Origin: Acidobacteriota bacterium
GTDB lineage: Bacteria; Acidobacteriota; UBA6911; RPQK01; JADFOI01
Direction of reading: 5' to 3'
Assembly: GCA_030624355.1 (NCBI GenBank)
Contig: JAUXKG010000019.1
Coordinates: 1 to 13,842 of the forward strand
Length of the DNA: 13,842 nucleotides
In this document: in pieces, positions 5,286 to 12,732 of the stretch
How the letters are laid out: each line of letters starts with the position of its first letter
How positions within the stretch are numbered: the stretch's first letter is position 1
Notes under the pieces: generated by a model
What the model was told of the DNA's origin: nothing
Database searches by the model: none
What the model saw: only the letters and a program-made list of their open reading frames with translations
Position numbers and translations under genes: made by a program

Positions 5286-6326
5286 ATGGTTATCGTGATG
5301 AAGCAAGAGGCAACGGACAAGCAGATTGAGGGCATCATCAAGAAACTGGTCTCACAGGATTTTGATGTGCACCGCTCCACGGGGGTCGAGCACACCATCC
5401 TGGGTGCTGTGGGAGCCCAGGTGGTCGATATCCGTGATTACGAAGTGCTGGACGGGGTCAAAGAGGTTCACCGGATCACCGTACCCTACAAGTTGGCTTC
5501 CAGGGCCTTTCGGCCCGACGGAACAGTGCTCGATATCCGGGGTGTGAAGGTCGGAGGCGATGAAGTCGTGATCATGGCAGGGCCTTGTACCATCGAAAGC
5601 TATGAGCAGTGCGATGTGATCGGTGAGCATGTGAAGGCTGCCGGCGCCAAGGTCATCCGCGGCGGCGCCTTCAAACCCAGGACCTCCCCCTATTCGTTCC
5701 AGGGTTTGGGAGCTGAAGGATTGAAAGCGATTCGCAAGGCGGCCGACAAACACGGACTGCTGGTCGTTTCGGAGATCATGGAATCGTCTCAGCTCGATCT
5801 GGCCGAAGAGTACATCGACATTATTCAAATTGGCGCCCGGAACATGCAGAACTACCCGCTGTTGCGCGGTGTGGGACGGACCCAGATACCGGTGCTGCTC
5901 AAACGTGGAATGAGCGCGACCTTGTCGGATCTACTGCTGGCGGCTGAGTACGTCATGTCGGAAGGAAACCACCAGGTGATTCTGTGTGAGCGGGGAATTC
6001 GAACCTTCGAGACTCAGACCCGCAACACCCTGGACCTATCTGCCATCCCTGTGATCCATCAACTGAGTCATCTTCCCATCATTGTCGATCCCAGTCATGC
6101 CGTTGGAATTCGGGATAAGGTCGCACCGATGGCGCGGGCCGCGGTAGCAGCCGGCGGGGATGGCTTGTTGATCGAGGTGCATCACGAACCGGACAAGGCT
6201 GCCTGTGACGGGGCTCAGTCGCTGTATCTGCAGCAGTTCACTGATCTGATGAAAGAATTAAGAACGATCGCCGCTGCTGTGGGCAGGACCATTGCCGAGA
6301 CCGAGGAGGAAGCTGTTAAGGTCTGA
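5286..6326 (+). CDS. aroF: 3-deoxy-7-phosphoheptulonate (DAHP) synthase, type I-beta
   Basis: Condenses phosphoenolpyruvate with erythrose 4-phosphate, the committed step of the shikimate pathway. The protein is 346 aa. Residues 1 to about 70 form an N-terminal ferredoxin-like domain as in the Thermotoga-type enzyme, where it mediates feedback inhibition by Tyr/Phe. The barrel carries AGPCTIES (98-105), FKPRTSPYSFQG (129-140), IGARNMQN, LLKRG, CERGIRTFE and DPSHA. Metal-ligand equivalents are Cys101, His271, Glu297 and Asp308. ATG 5286 has GGGAG just upstream and follows the chorismate mutase stop by 12 bases, so the two are one operon under the Phe/Tyr leader. The symbol follows common use for this family (aroF/aroG/aroA naming varies). 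Confidence 0.95.
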   Translation: MVIVMKQEATDKQIEGIIKKLVSQDFDVHRSTGVEHTILGAVGAQVVDIRDYEVLDGVKEVHRITVPYKLASRAFRPDGTVLDIRGVKVGGDEVVIMAGPCTIESYEQCDVIGEHVKAAGAKVIRGGAFKPRTSPYSFQGLGAEGLKAIRKAADKHGLLVVSEIMESSQLDLAEEYIDIIQIGARNMQNYPLLRGVGRTQIPVLLKRGMSATLSDLLLAAEYVMSEGNHQVILCERGIRTFETQTRNTLDLSAIPVIHQLSHLPIIVDPSHAVGIRDKVAPMARAAVAAGGDGLLIEVHHEPDKAACDGAQSLYLQQFTDLMKELRTIAAAVGRTIAETEEEAVKV

Positions 6327-6365
6327 AGCCCGCATCATGCAACGACAACCCATGCATAACCCGGG

Positions 6366-7826
6366 CTAGTCCTCTAAGCGGTAGTTAGGGGCCTCCTTGG
6401 TCACGACCACGTCGTGAACATGAGACTCGCGCAGCCCCAGATTGGTAATCCGGATGAAGCTGGTCTTGCGCTGCAGTTCCCTGATATTGCGCACCCCGCA
6501 GTACCCCATGCCGGCCTGCACTCCCCCCACCAGAGTGGGGATGAGGTTCTCGACGCTGCCCTTGTAGGGAACACGTCCTTCGATTCCCTCGGGGACCAGC
6601 TTGTGCTCTACCTCCACACTCTCCTGGCCGTAGCGGTCGCGACTGCCCTCCGCCATGGCTCCCAGAGATCCCATTCCTCGATAGGTCTTGTAGCTGCGGT
6701 TCTGGTAGAGGACCAGTTCGCCGGGAGACTCGTCGGTGCCGGCGAAAAGATTCCCGATCATGACACAGGAGGCGCCGGCAGCCAGCGCTTTGGGGATGTC
6801 GCCTGAGAATTTGATTCCGCCGTCGGCAATCACAGGGATCTTCAGCCGGCGTGCCACCTTGGCGGCCTCCATGATGGCGGTGATTTGAGGGACTCCTGCC
6901 CCAGTGACTACCCTTGTGGTGCAGATGCTTCCCGGTCCCATTCCCACCTTGACTCCGTCTACACCGGCCTGCTTCAATTCGCGGACAGCATCTCCGCTGG
7001 CGATGTTGCCGGCCACCAGATCAGCCTTCTTCAGCTTTTTCTTCAACTGTGCCACCGCTTTCAGAACCCGCCCCGTGTACCCATGAGCGGTGTCCACCAC
7101 GATGACGTCAGCTCCCGACTCCTCCAGTTCGCAAGCCCGTTCAATATAGTCTCCGGTAGCACCCACAGCCGCACCCACCCGTAGCCTTCCAAGATCGTCC
7201 TTGGCGGCGTCGGGATAGGCGATGACCTTGGTGATGTCCTTGACCGTGATCAGTCCCTTCAGCAGATAGTTCTTGTCTACCACCAGCAGCTTTTCGATTC
7301 GATGCTCGTGGAGCTTCTTTTTCGCCTTCTCCATGGAGATCCCCTGGCGCACAGTCACCAGATCTTCTCGAGTCATTACTTCAGAGACCGGGAGATCCAG
7401 ATTCGTTTCAAAGCGCAGATCCCTGTTGGTCAGAATGCCCAGCAGCTTCCCTTTCTTGTTGGTGATGGGAACCCCCGAGATTTTGTATCGACTCATGATG
7501 TCGAGGACCTCACGGAGACGATCGTTCGGGTGCATGGTGATCGGGTCGACGATCATTCCTGATTCCGAGCGCTTGACTTTGTCCACCTCTCCGGATTGCT
7601 CCTCAATGGACAGGTTACGGTGAATAATGCCAATGCCACCCTGTTGGGCCAGTGAGATAGCCAGTCGGGCTTCGGTGACCGTATCCATCGCTGCCGAGGA
7701 AATCGGAATGTTCAGAGGAATGTTTTTGGAGAAGACAGTTTGAAGATCCGCTTCAGCCGGCAGGACGTTGCTCTTGGCCGGCATGAGCAGTACATCGTCG
7801 AAGGTGAGTGCTTCAGGTACTCCCAT
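6366..7826 (-). CDS. guaB: Inosine-5'-monophosphate dehydrogenase
   Basis: Oxidises IMP to XMP with NAD+, the committed step to GMP. The protein is 486 aa, of usual length. It contains EALTFDDVLLMPAKS at the N-terminus, two CBS domains (about 92-143 and 146-204) inserted in the barrel, VVDTAHG, the catalytic loop GPGSICTTR (Cys302), VIADGGI, and the KTYRGMGSLGAM flap region. The ATG at 7826 is the only start that keeps the conserved N-terminus. It has no ribosome-binding site; instead a perfect TATAAT ends six bases upstream, so translation is probably leaderless. It converges on aroF, with stop codons about 40 bases apart, and diverges from secA. Confidence 0.97.
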   Translation of the reverse strand: MGVPEALTFDDVLLMPAKSNVLPAEADLQTVFSKNIPLNIPISSAAMDTVTEARLAISLAQQGGIGIIHRNLSIEEQSGEVDKVKRSESGMIVDPITMHPNDRLREVLDIMSRYKISGVPITNKKGKLLGILTNRDLRFETNLDLPVSEVMTREDLVTVRQGISMEKAKKKLHEHRIEKLLVVDKNYLLKGLITVKDITKVIAYPDAAKDDLGRLRVGAAVGATGDYIERACELEESGADVIVVDTAHGYTGRVLKAVAQLKKKLKKADLVAGNIASGDAVRELKQAGVDGVKVGMGPGSICTTRVVTGAGVPQITAIMEAAKVARRLKIPVIADGGIKFSGDIPKALAAGASCVMIGNLFAGTDESPGELVLYQNRSYKTYRGMGSLGAMAEGSRDRYGQESVEVEHKLVPEGIEGRVPYKGSVENLIPTLVGGVQAGMGYCGVRNIRELQRKTSFIRITNLGLRESHVHDVVVTKEAPNYRLED

Positions 7827-7832
7827 GGACGG

Positions 7833-7861
7833 ATTATAGGGAGGAGTCCCAGGCCTGTCAA
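7833..7861 (-). promoter_or_regulatory. Consensus sigma70 promoter of guaB (TTGACA-N17-TATAAT)
   Basis: On the minus strand TTGACA (7861-7856) and TATAAT (7838-7833) are both perfect and separated by exactly 17 bases. Six bases (CCGTCC) separate the -10 from the guaB ATG, whose A at 7826 is the seventh base after the -10, the usual distance for +1. The transcript would therefore begin at or within a base or two of the start codon. Confidence 0.88.
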
Positions 7862-7865
7862 ACAG

Positions 7866-7883
7866 CCCACGGATGTCCGTGGG
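7866..7883. promoter_or_regulatory. 18-bp palindrome in the guaB-secA divergent promoter region
   Basis: CCCACGGATGTCCGTGGG has perfect 8-base arms around a 2-base centre. It sits five bases beyond the guaB -35 and five bases before the extended -10 proposed for secA, covering the secA -35 region. It is upstream of both predicted transcription starts, so it is more likely a protein-binding operator than an RNA hairpin. I do not recognise it as the site of a known regulator. Confidence 0.55.
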
Positions 7884-7887
7884 AAGA

Positions 7888-7896
7888 TGGTAGAAT
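7888..7896 (+). promoter_or_regulatory. Possible extended -10 promoter of secA
   Basis: TGGTAGAAT fits TGn plus a -10 (TAGAAT, five of six). No good -35 is present 16-18 bases upstream; that position is occupied by the 18-bp palindrome. The predicted start near 7903 would leave a leader of about 20 bases before the secA ATG. Confidence 0.45.
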
Positions 7897-7924
7897 ATGT
7901 GTGGAAAAGGACACTTCGAAAGTC

Positions 7925-10618
7925 ATGCTAGATGCAATTTTGACCAAGTTTATGGGCAGCCACAACGAGCGTGAGTTGAAGAAAATTCAGCCGCAGGTTG
8001 AACGGATCAACTCTCTGGAGCCGGCGGTTGAAGGTCTTTCCGATGCCGAACTGAAGTCCAAAACCACCGAATTCAAGTCCCGTCTGGAGGATGGAGAGTC
8101 TCTGGACGAGATTCTCCCGGAGGCCTTTGCAGCGGTGCGTGAGGCGAGTCGCCGCACCGTTGGTATGCGTCATTACGATGTTCAGCTGGTGGGTGGCATG
8201 GTTCTTCACCAGGGGAAGATCGCTGAAATGAAGACGGGAGAGGGAAAGACTCTTGTGGCGACGTTGCCCGTCTATTTGAATGCGCTGGCCGGAAAGGGAG
8301 TCCATCTGGTGACGGTAAACGACTACCTGGCCAGGCGGGATGCGGAGTGGATGGGGCCCATCTACAGGGTTCTCGGTCTGGAAGTGGGCATCGTTCAGCA
8401 CGATATGTCGGATGCTGAACGGCAGGCGGCCTACCTCTGCGACATCGCCTATGGAACCAATAACGAGTTCGGCTTCGATTACCTGCGAGACAACATGAAA
8501 TACTCGCTGGAGGATTGTGTCCAGCGGACTCATCACTATGCGATTGTCGACGAGGTGGACTCCATTCTCGTTGACGAGGCTCGAACTCCTTTGATCATCA
8601 GCGGGCCTTCAGAGGAATCCACTGATAAGTACTACAAAATCGACAAATTGATCCCTCGGCTGGTCCGGGAGCGGGATTACAACATTGACGAAAAGGCTCG
8701 AAGCGTTGTGCTCCAGGAACCGGGAATTGAGAAGGCGGAACAGTTCTTGGCTATAGAGAACCTGTACGATCCTACCCACATGGAATTGGTGCACCACATT
8801 CAACAGGCTCTCAAGGCCCACTCTCTTTTCAAAAGAGATGTGGATTACATGATTAAGGAAGGCCAGGTCATCATTGTGGATGAGTTCACGGGGCGGCTGA
8901 TGCCGGGACGCCGCTACTCGGATGGATTGCACCAGGCCCTGGAGGCCAAGGAAGGGGTAAAAATCGAGCGGGAAAATCAGACCCTGGCCACGATCACCTT
9001 TCAGAATTACTTCCGGATGTACGACAAGCTGGCCGGCATGACCGGTACCGCTGAGACGGAGGCTCCGGAATTCGAAAAAATATACAAGCTGGAAGTGATG
9101 GTTATTCCCACCAACAAGCCTCTGATCCGGCTCGAATATCCGGACCTGGTCTATCGGACCGAACGTGAGAAGTTCAACGCAGTGGTGGAAGAGATCAAGG
9201 AACTGAACGAGCGGGGACAACCCGCCCTGGTAGGCACGACTTCCATTGAAAAGTCGGAGAGACTCTCTGGCTTGTTGAAGCGAAAGGGCATCAAACACGT
9301 AGTCCTGAACGCCAAATACCACGAGCGGGAAGCCGAAATCGTCGCCCAGGCCGGAAAGAAGGGAGTAGTGACCATTGCCACCAACATGGCGGGCCGCGGA
9401 ACCGACATCATCCTGGGAGGAAATCCCGAGTTTCAGGCCAGAAGCAAGCTAAAAGCCAACGACATCAACCCCGAGGACAATCTTGAAGAGTTCCGCAAGG
9501 AAGTGGAGAAACTGTTGCCGGCCTGGAGTCAGGAGCATGAAGAGGTCGTCTCAGTGGATGGCCTGCACATCATCAGCACTGAGAGACACGAAGCGCGGCG
9601 CATTGACAACCAACTCCGCGGCCGCTCCGGCCGCCAGGGTGATCCCGGTTCAAGCCGCTTCTATCTCTCGCTTGAAGATGACCTGATGCGGATCTTCGGC
9701 TCCGAGAACATTTCCGGCCTCATGCAGAGACTGGGAATGGAAGAGGGAGTCCCGATCGAGTCCAAGCTGATCACCAAACAGATTGAGCGAGCCCAGAAAC
9801 AGGTGGAAGCACGCAACTTCGAGATCCGGAAACATCTTCTCGAATACGACGATGTGATGAATAAACAGCGCGTGGAGATTTACCGATTTCGCCGCGAACT
9901 GCTGGAAGACCAGGATGAGAAAGAGTACGTGCTACGACTTTCCGAGGATATTGTTGTGGAGTTTCTGGATGCCTATGCCAACCTGGAGACTAATCCGGAA
10001 CAGTGGGATCTGGAGAATCTGAAGGTCAACCTGAGCCGCGTTTATGCCCTGAATCTGCCGGCAGATGTGGACCGGCTCTCTCGTCCGGAACTGGAAGAGA
10101 AGCTGGTGGACCAGATCAAGTCCAAATACGAAGAAAAAGAACAGCAGATTGGAACGGAGATGATGCGTTGGTATGAGCGCATCGTGATGCTGCAGATCAT
10201 TGATCAACAGTGGAAAGATCACCTGCTTGCCCTGGATCATTTGAAGGAGGGCATTGGACTCCGCGGTTACGGGCAGCGGGACCCTCTGATTGAGTACAAG
10301 AAGGAATCCTTCCAGATGTTTGAGGAATTGTGGGAACGAGCCACCGAGGAGATGGTTCGGATGCTGTTCGTACTGCGCCCCGTAACTGAGCAGGAAGAGG
10401 AGAAACTGCTGGGTGCCAGAGCACGAAGGCAGCAGAAGCAGCTCAGTTACTCTGGGTCCGAGGAACCCGTCCAGCCGGCCTGGGGGGGCAGAGAGTCTAT
10501 GGATGAGCGTACCGCGGTGGCTGTGAAAACGGTGGCCCGCACCACCCCCAAGGTGGGTCGCAACGAACCTTGCCCCTGTGGCTCAGGCAAGAAGTACAAG
10601 AAGTGCTGTGGCAGGTAG
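7925..10618 (+). CDS. secA: Preprotein translocase ATPase subunit SecA
   Basis: Motor ATPase that drives unfolded preproteins through SecYEG. The protein is 897 aa from ATG 7925. Visible: Walker A in KTGEGKT (103-109), VDEVDSIL Walker B (208-215), DEARTPLIISG, GMTGTA (371-376) before the second motor half, TNMAGRGTDI (486-495), QLRGRSGRQGDPGSSRFYLSLEDDLM, the long helical scaffold and wing region, and a C-terminal zinc tail CPCGSGKKYKKCC (Cys883, 885, 894, 895; the CC variant of the usual CH). ATG 7925 is chosen because MLDAILTKFMGSHNERELKK matches SecA N-termini; the ribosome-binding site is weak (AAAAGG far upstream, GAAAG very close). The frame is open further upstream to 7808, but that stretch is the guaB promoter region. 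It ends 20 bases before the convergent NusG-like gene. Confidence 0.98.
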   Translation: MLDAILTKFMGSHNERELKKIQPQVERINSLEPAVEGLSDAELKSKTTEFKSRLEDGESLDEILPEAFAAVREASRRTVGMRHYDVQLVGGMVLHQGKIAEMKTGEGKTLVATLPVYLNALAGKGVHLVTVNDYLARRDAEWMGPIYRVLGLEVGIVQHDMSDAERQAAYLCDIAYGTNNEFGFDYLRDNMKYSLEDCVQRTHHYAIVDEVDSILVDEARTPLIISGPSEESTDKYYKIDKLIPRLVRERDYNIDEKARSVVLQEPGIEKAEQFLAIENLYDPTHMELVHHIQQALKAHSLFKRDVDYMIKEGQVIIVDEFTGRLMPGRRYSDGLHQALEAKEGVKIERENQTLATITFQNYFRMYDKLAGMTGTAETEAPEFEKIYKLEVMVIPTNKPLIRLEYPDLVYRTEREKFNAVVEEIKELNERGQPALVGTTSIEKSERLSGLLKRKGIKHVVLNAKYHEREAEIVAQAGKKGVVTIATNMAGRGTDIILGGNPEFQARSKLKANDINPEDNLEEFRKEVEKLLPAWSQEHEEVVSVDGLHIISTERHEARRIDNQLRGRSGRQGDPGSSRFYLSLEDDLMRIFGSENISGLMQRLGMEEGVPIESKLITKQIERAQKQVEARNFEIRKHLLEYDDVMNKQRVEIYRFRRELLEDQDEKEYVLRLSEDIVVEFLDAYANLETNPEQWDLENLKVNLSRVYALNLPADVDRLSRPELEEKLVDQIKSKYEEKEQQIGTEMMRWYERIVMLQIIDQQWKDHLLALDHLKEGIGLRGYGQRDPLIEYKKESFQMFEELWERATEEMVRMLFVLRPVTEQEEEKLLGARARRQQKQLSYSGSEEPVQPAWGGRESMDERTAVAVKTVARTTPKVGRNEPCPCGSGKKYKKCCGR

Positions 10619-10638
10619 AAGGTGTTCCTCCACCCTCC

Positions 10639-11172
10639 TCATCTGATCTTCTCGACGTCGCAGGAGTCGACCTCACAGGCTATCGCCTGCTGGATCAGAT
10701 CCACTGAGAGGATGAAGCGGTATCGGCCCTTTTTTTCCAGCAGGACTCCCCGCAGGCCTTTGAGTGCTCCTCGAATGATCTCCACCCGGTCTCCTTCCAC
10801 AAGGTAGGGATAGGGGTCGAAGGGCAGGGTACTGAAAACCAGTCTTTTTACCGAATCAACCTGCTCCGCCGGGATGGGGAGCGGATGACCGTTCAGTCCC
10901 ACGATACTGGCTACTGAGGGGACCTTCAGGATGTCCACACGCCGGCACCTCATCTGGACATTCACGAACAGATACCCTGGAAAGAGCGGGAATTGAACCT
11001 TCTTGCGCCGGTCCTTCCACTTGGAGAGCACATCGCGCAGAGGCAGGAAACATTCGATTTTCTTTTGCCACAACTGCTCGGCGACCACTTTCTCATGTCT
11101 GGATCGAGTGGTGACCGCGTACCAATCCGATTTGGGTTCCGCAGCAGGGTCGGATTCGCGTGCCTGGTTCAT
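10639..11172 (-). CDS. NusG-like transcription elongation/antitermination factor (RfaH/UpxY type)
   Basis: 177 aa. A short polar N-terminus is followed by an NGN domain (about 17-112) with WYAVTTRSRHEKVVAEQL and FPLFPGYLFV, then a KOW domain (about 125-175) with VEGDRVEIIRGALKGLRGVL. NusG-family proteins bind the RNA polymerase clamp. Specialised paralogues (RfaH, UpxY, LoaP) promote elongation through particular long operons, often for surface polysaccharide. It is not beside secE and rplK, where housekeeping nusG usually lies, and has two envelope-glycan genes nearby, so I favour a specialised paralogue. It has no ribosome-binding site; its ATG overlaps the TAA of the upstream zinc-ribbon gene as TAATG, implying coupled translation. 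The target operon is not known from this window. Confidence 0.85.
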   Translation of the reverse strand: MNQARESDPAAEPKSDWYAVTTRSRHEKVVAEQLWQKKIECFLPLRDVLSKWKDRRKKVQFPLFPGYLFVNVQMRCRRVDILKVPSVASIVGLNGHPLPIPAEQVDSVKRLVFSTLPFDPYPYLVEGDRVEIIRGALKGLRGVLLEKKGRYRFILSVDLIQQAIACEVDSCDVEKIR

Positions 11173-11549
11173 TAGAACAAATTGTCCGTGTCGCCGGCAT
11201 CGCCCGACCCCAGCGAAGCTTCCACCGTCTCCGGGTCCTCACCTGATTCCAGACGATCCACCACCTCGTTGAACTCCGGGCCCAGCTCCTCTCCCATCTC
11301 GCTCCCCACTTTCTTCATCATTCTGGCCATCGATTTGGGATCATTCTCGTCAAAATCACCCCACTTGGAGGGATCGGCCATGCTGTCCAGGCGGCTCTCC
11401 TCGGATCGCGGCATGGAGACACGCGAGATCAGCTGTTCAAGGTGAGAACTTCCGCAGCGGCAACGGGTAGCCTCTGCATCGGACACCCGCCAGAAAAATC
11501 GAGAAAAGCAGCGTCCACATTCCTGACATCGATATTCGTAGACCGGCAT
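11172..11549 (-). CDS. FmdB-family small zinc-ribbon protein
   Basis: 125 aa beginning MPVYEYRCQECG, the hallmark N-terminus of FmdB/CxxC_CxxC_SSSS regulatory-type proteins. Cys8 and Cys11 form the first knuckle. The second is Cys30-Arg-Cys32-Gly, one residue shorter than the usual CxxC. The C-terminal two-thirds is acidic and probably flexible (GEDPETVEASLGSGDAGDTDNLF), longer than minimal members. Start 11549 is chosen from the motif; the 25 upstream codons to 11624 have no family match and cover the predicted promoter. The family's biochemical role is not established; a regulatory or metal-binding role is inferred only from the ribbon. It is the first gene of a pair with the NusG-like factor. 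Confidence 0.85.
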   Translation of the reverse strand: MPVYEYRCQECGRCFSRFFWRVSDAEATRCRCGSSHLEQLISRVSMPRSEESRLDSMADPSKWGDFDENDPKSMARMMKKVGSEMGEELGPEFNEVVDRLESGEDPETVEASLGSGDAGDTDNLF

Positions 11550-11560
11550 ATGTACCGTGG

Positions 11561-11589
11561 AGTATAAGTCGTTGACGGATCTGGTGCAA
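11561..11589 (-). promoter_or_regulatory. Possible promoter of the FmdB/NusG-like pair
   Basis: On the minus strand TATACT (11566-11561, five of six) follows TTGCAC (11589-11584, only TTG matching) with 17-base spacing. The ATG at 11549 begins 12 bases after the -10, leaving a leader of about four bases with no ribosome-binding site, as at guaB. Confidence 0.45.
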
Positions 11590-11601
11590 ATTTGCCACAA
11601 T
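11572..11601 (+). promoter_or_regulatory. Possible promoter of the flippase-like/epimerase pair
   Basis: TTGACG (11572-11577, five of six) and CACAAT (11596-11601, four of six) with 18-base spacing. It overlaps the proposed opposite-strand promoter. A perfect 10-base palindrome GCAAATTTGC (11586-11595) lies in the overlap, abutting this -10. The roughly 140-base leader after it holds TGATTC-CGC-GAATCA (11643-11657) and GCGCC-GGGT-GGCGC (11709-11722), whose roles are unknown. Confidence 0.35.
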
Positions 11602-11751
11602 TTGGACCTCAATCCTTCAGCCACGGGAAGGGTACGATCCGCTGATTCCGCGAATCAACCCGAAGGCGTCTCCGCACGTGATTTGCGGGATTGTATGCAG
11701 ATGTGAGGGCGCCGGGTGGCGCTTCCGAAGAGGGAACATTCCGGGAGGTTT

Positions 11752-12732
11752 ATGTCCAATCGCCGAGCGATAGCGATCAAGATTGTCGTGACGGTCGCCC
11801 TGCTGACGTTTGTCGGATATCGTATGGATTTTCTCAGGTTTGTCGAGATCCTTTCCTCGGCCAACCTGCTGCTGGTTCTGCTGGCCACCCTGGTTCACTT
11901 CGGATCCGTTGCCCTGTCGGTGATTCGATGGCGGACTGTCCTGGTCAGTTTTGACATCCACCCCGATTTTTGGCCGCTGGCCAAGATCTCCATGATTGGA
12001 TACTTTTTCAATCTGTTCCTCCCTTCGGGGATTGGGGGAGATTTTTTTCGAGCCTACTATCTTTCGAAACGGGAAAGGCGCGGGATGTCGACCACGCTGA
12101 CCACCACGATATTGGAGCGAAACGCCGGGATGTGTGCGCTTCTGGTCCTTGGAGGTTGTTTTGCGTCCATTTACCGAATTGAGGTTCAAGGAGTGTCCTT
12201 GCTGTATGTCTTCGCGTTCGTGATCACAGGGTACCTTCTGGCGACTTTCGTCTTGTTCCACACCTGGACTCATCGTAAGATCAGCGCCTTTTTGCGCCGA
12301 CGGAACCTGGAACAGTGGGAGGCCAAGATGGAGTTGGTCGCTCAGGGACTCAACAGTCTTCGCAGCAACAAAAGGTCGATCGGGATTGCTCTTCTAGCCT
12401 CACTCGTTATTCAGTTCTTCGCCTCAGTCATCGTCTGGATCGCCGCCCTCTCAATCGCCATTGATGCACCGTTCATTGTTTTTTTGATCTTCGTCCCTTT
12501 AATCAATTTAAGCGTTATGGTTCCTTTGACCATTAACGGAATTGGTCTGCGAGAAAGTCTTTTTTACCTGCTCTTTTCGCAGATTGGGGTGCCTGTTGAG
12601 ATGGCAGTGAGTCTGTCTCTGGTTAACTTTCTCATTTATGTTCTGACCGCGATTCCAGGAGGCATCATTTACTCCCTTTACAAAAAAGAAGAACATCTGG
12701 ACGAAATCCTGGTCGAAGCCGAGGTGTCATGA
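11752..12732 (+). CDS. Flippase-like integral membrane protein (LPG_synthase_TM / UPF0104 family)
   Basis: 326 aa, with about eight hydrophobic segments (near 8-23, 37-58, 78-92, 125-142, 148-170, 208-236, 241-260 and 266-310). Family signatures are NLFLPSGIGGDFFRAYYL (87-104), ERNAGM (122-127) and PLTINGIGLRE (258-268). This is the membrane domain found in lysylphosphatidylglycerol synthase (MprF) and in many standalone proteins near glycan genes, annotated flippase-like. No soluble aminoacyl-transfer domain is present, so it is not a full MprF. Start ATG 11752 has GGGAGG at 11743-11748; GTG 11716 would add 12 polar residues without a site. Its TGA overlaps the next ATG by four bases (ATGA), so the two proteins are coupled. 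Lipid-linked glycan or lipid movement is inferred; the substrate is unknown. Confidence 0.85.
   Translation: MSNRRAIAIKIVVTVALLTFVGYRMDFLRFVEILSSANLLLVLLATLVHFGSVALSVIRWRTVLVSFDIHPDFWPLAKISMIGYFFNLFLPSGIGGDFFRAYYLSKRERRGMSTTLTTTILERNAGMCALLVLGGCFASIYRIEVQGVSLLYVFAFVITGYLLATFVLFHTWTHRKISAFLRRRNLEQWEAKMELVAQGLNSLRSNKRSIGIALLASLVIQFFASVIVWIAALSIAIDAPFIVFLIFVPLINLSVMVPLTINGIGLRESLFYLLFSQIGVPVEMAVSLSLVNFLIYVLTAIPGGIIYSLYKKEEHLDEILVEAEVS

Noticed and set aside
6327..6367. AGCCCG/CGGGCT inverted repeat between aroF and guaB
   Set aside because: Six-base arms with a 29-base loop and no T-tract in either direction; not a convincing bidirectional terminator.
7808..7924. Open frame extending SecA upstream by 39 residues
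   Set aside because: It runs through the guaB start codon and promoter on the other strand; SecA N-termini begin at MLDAILTKF.
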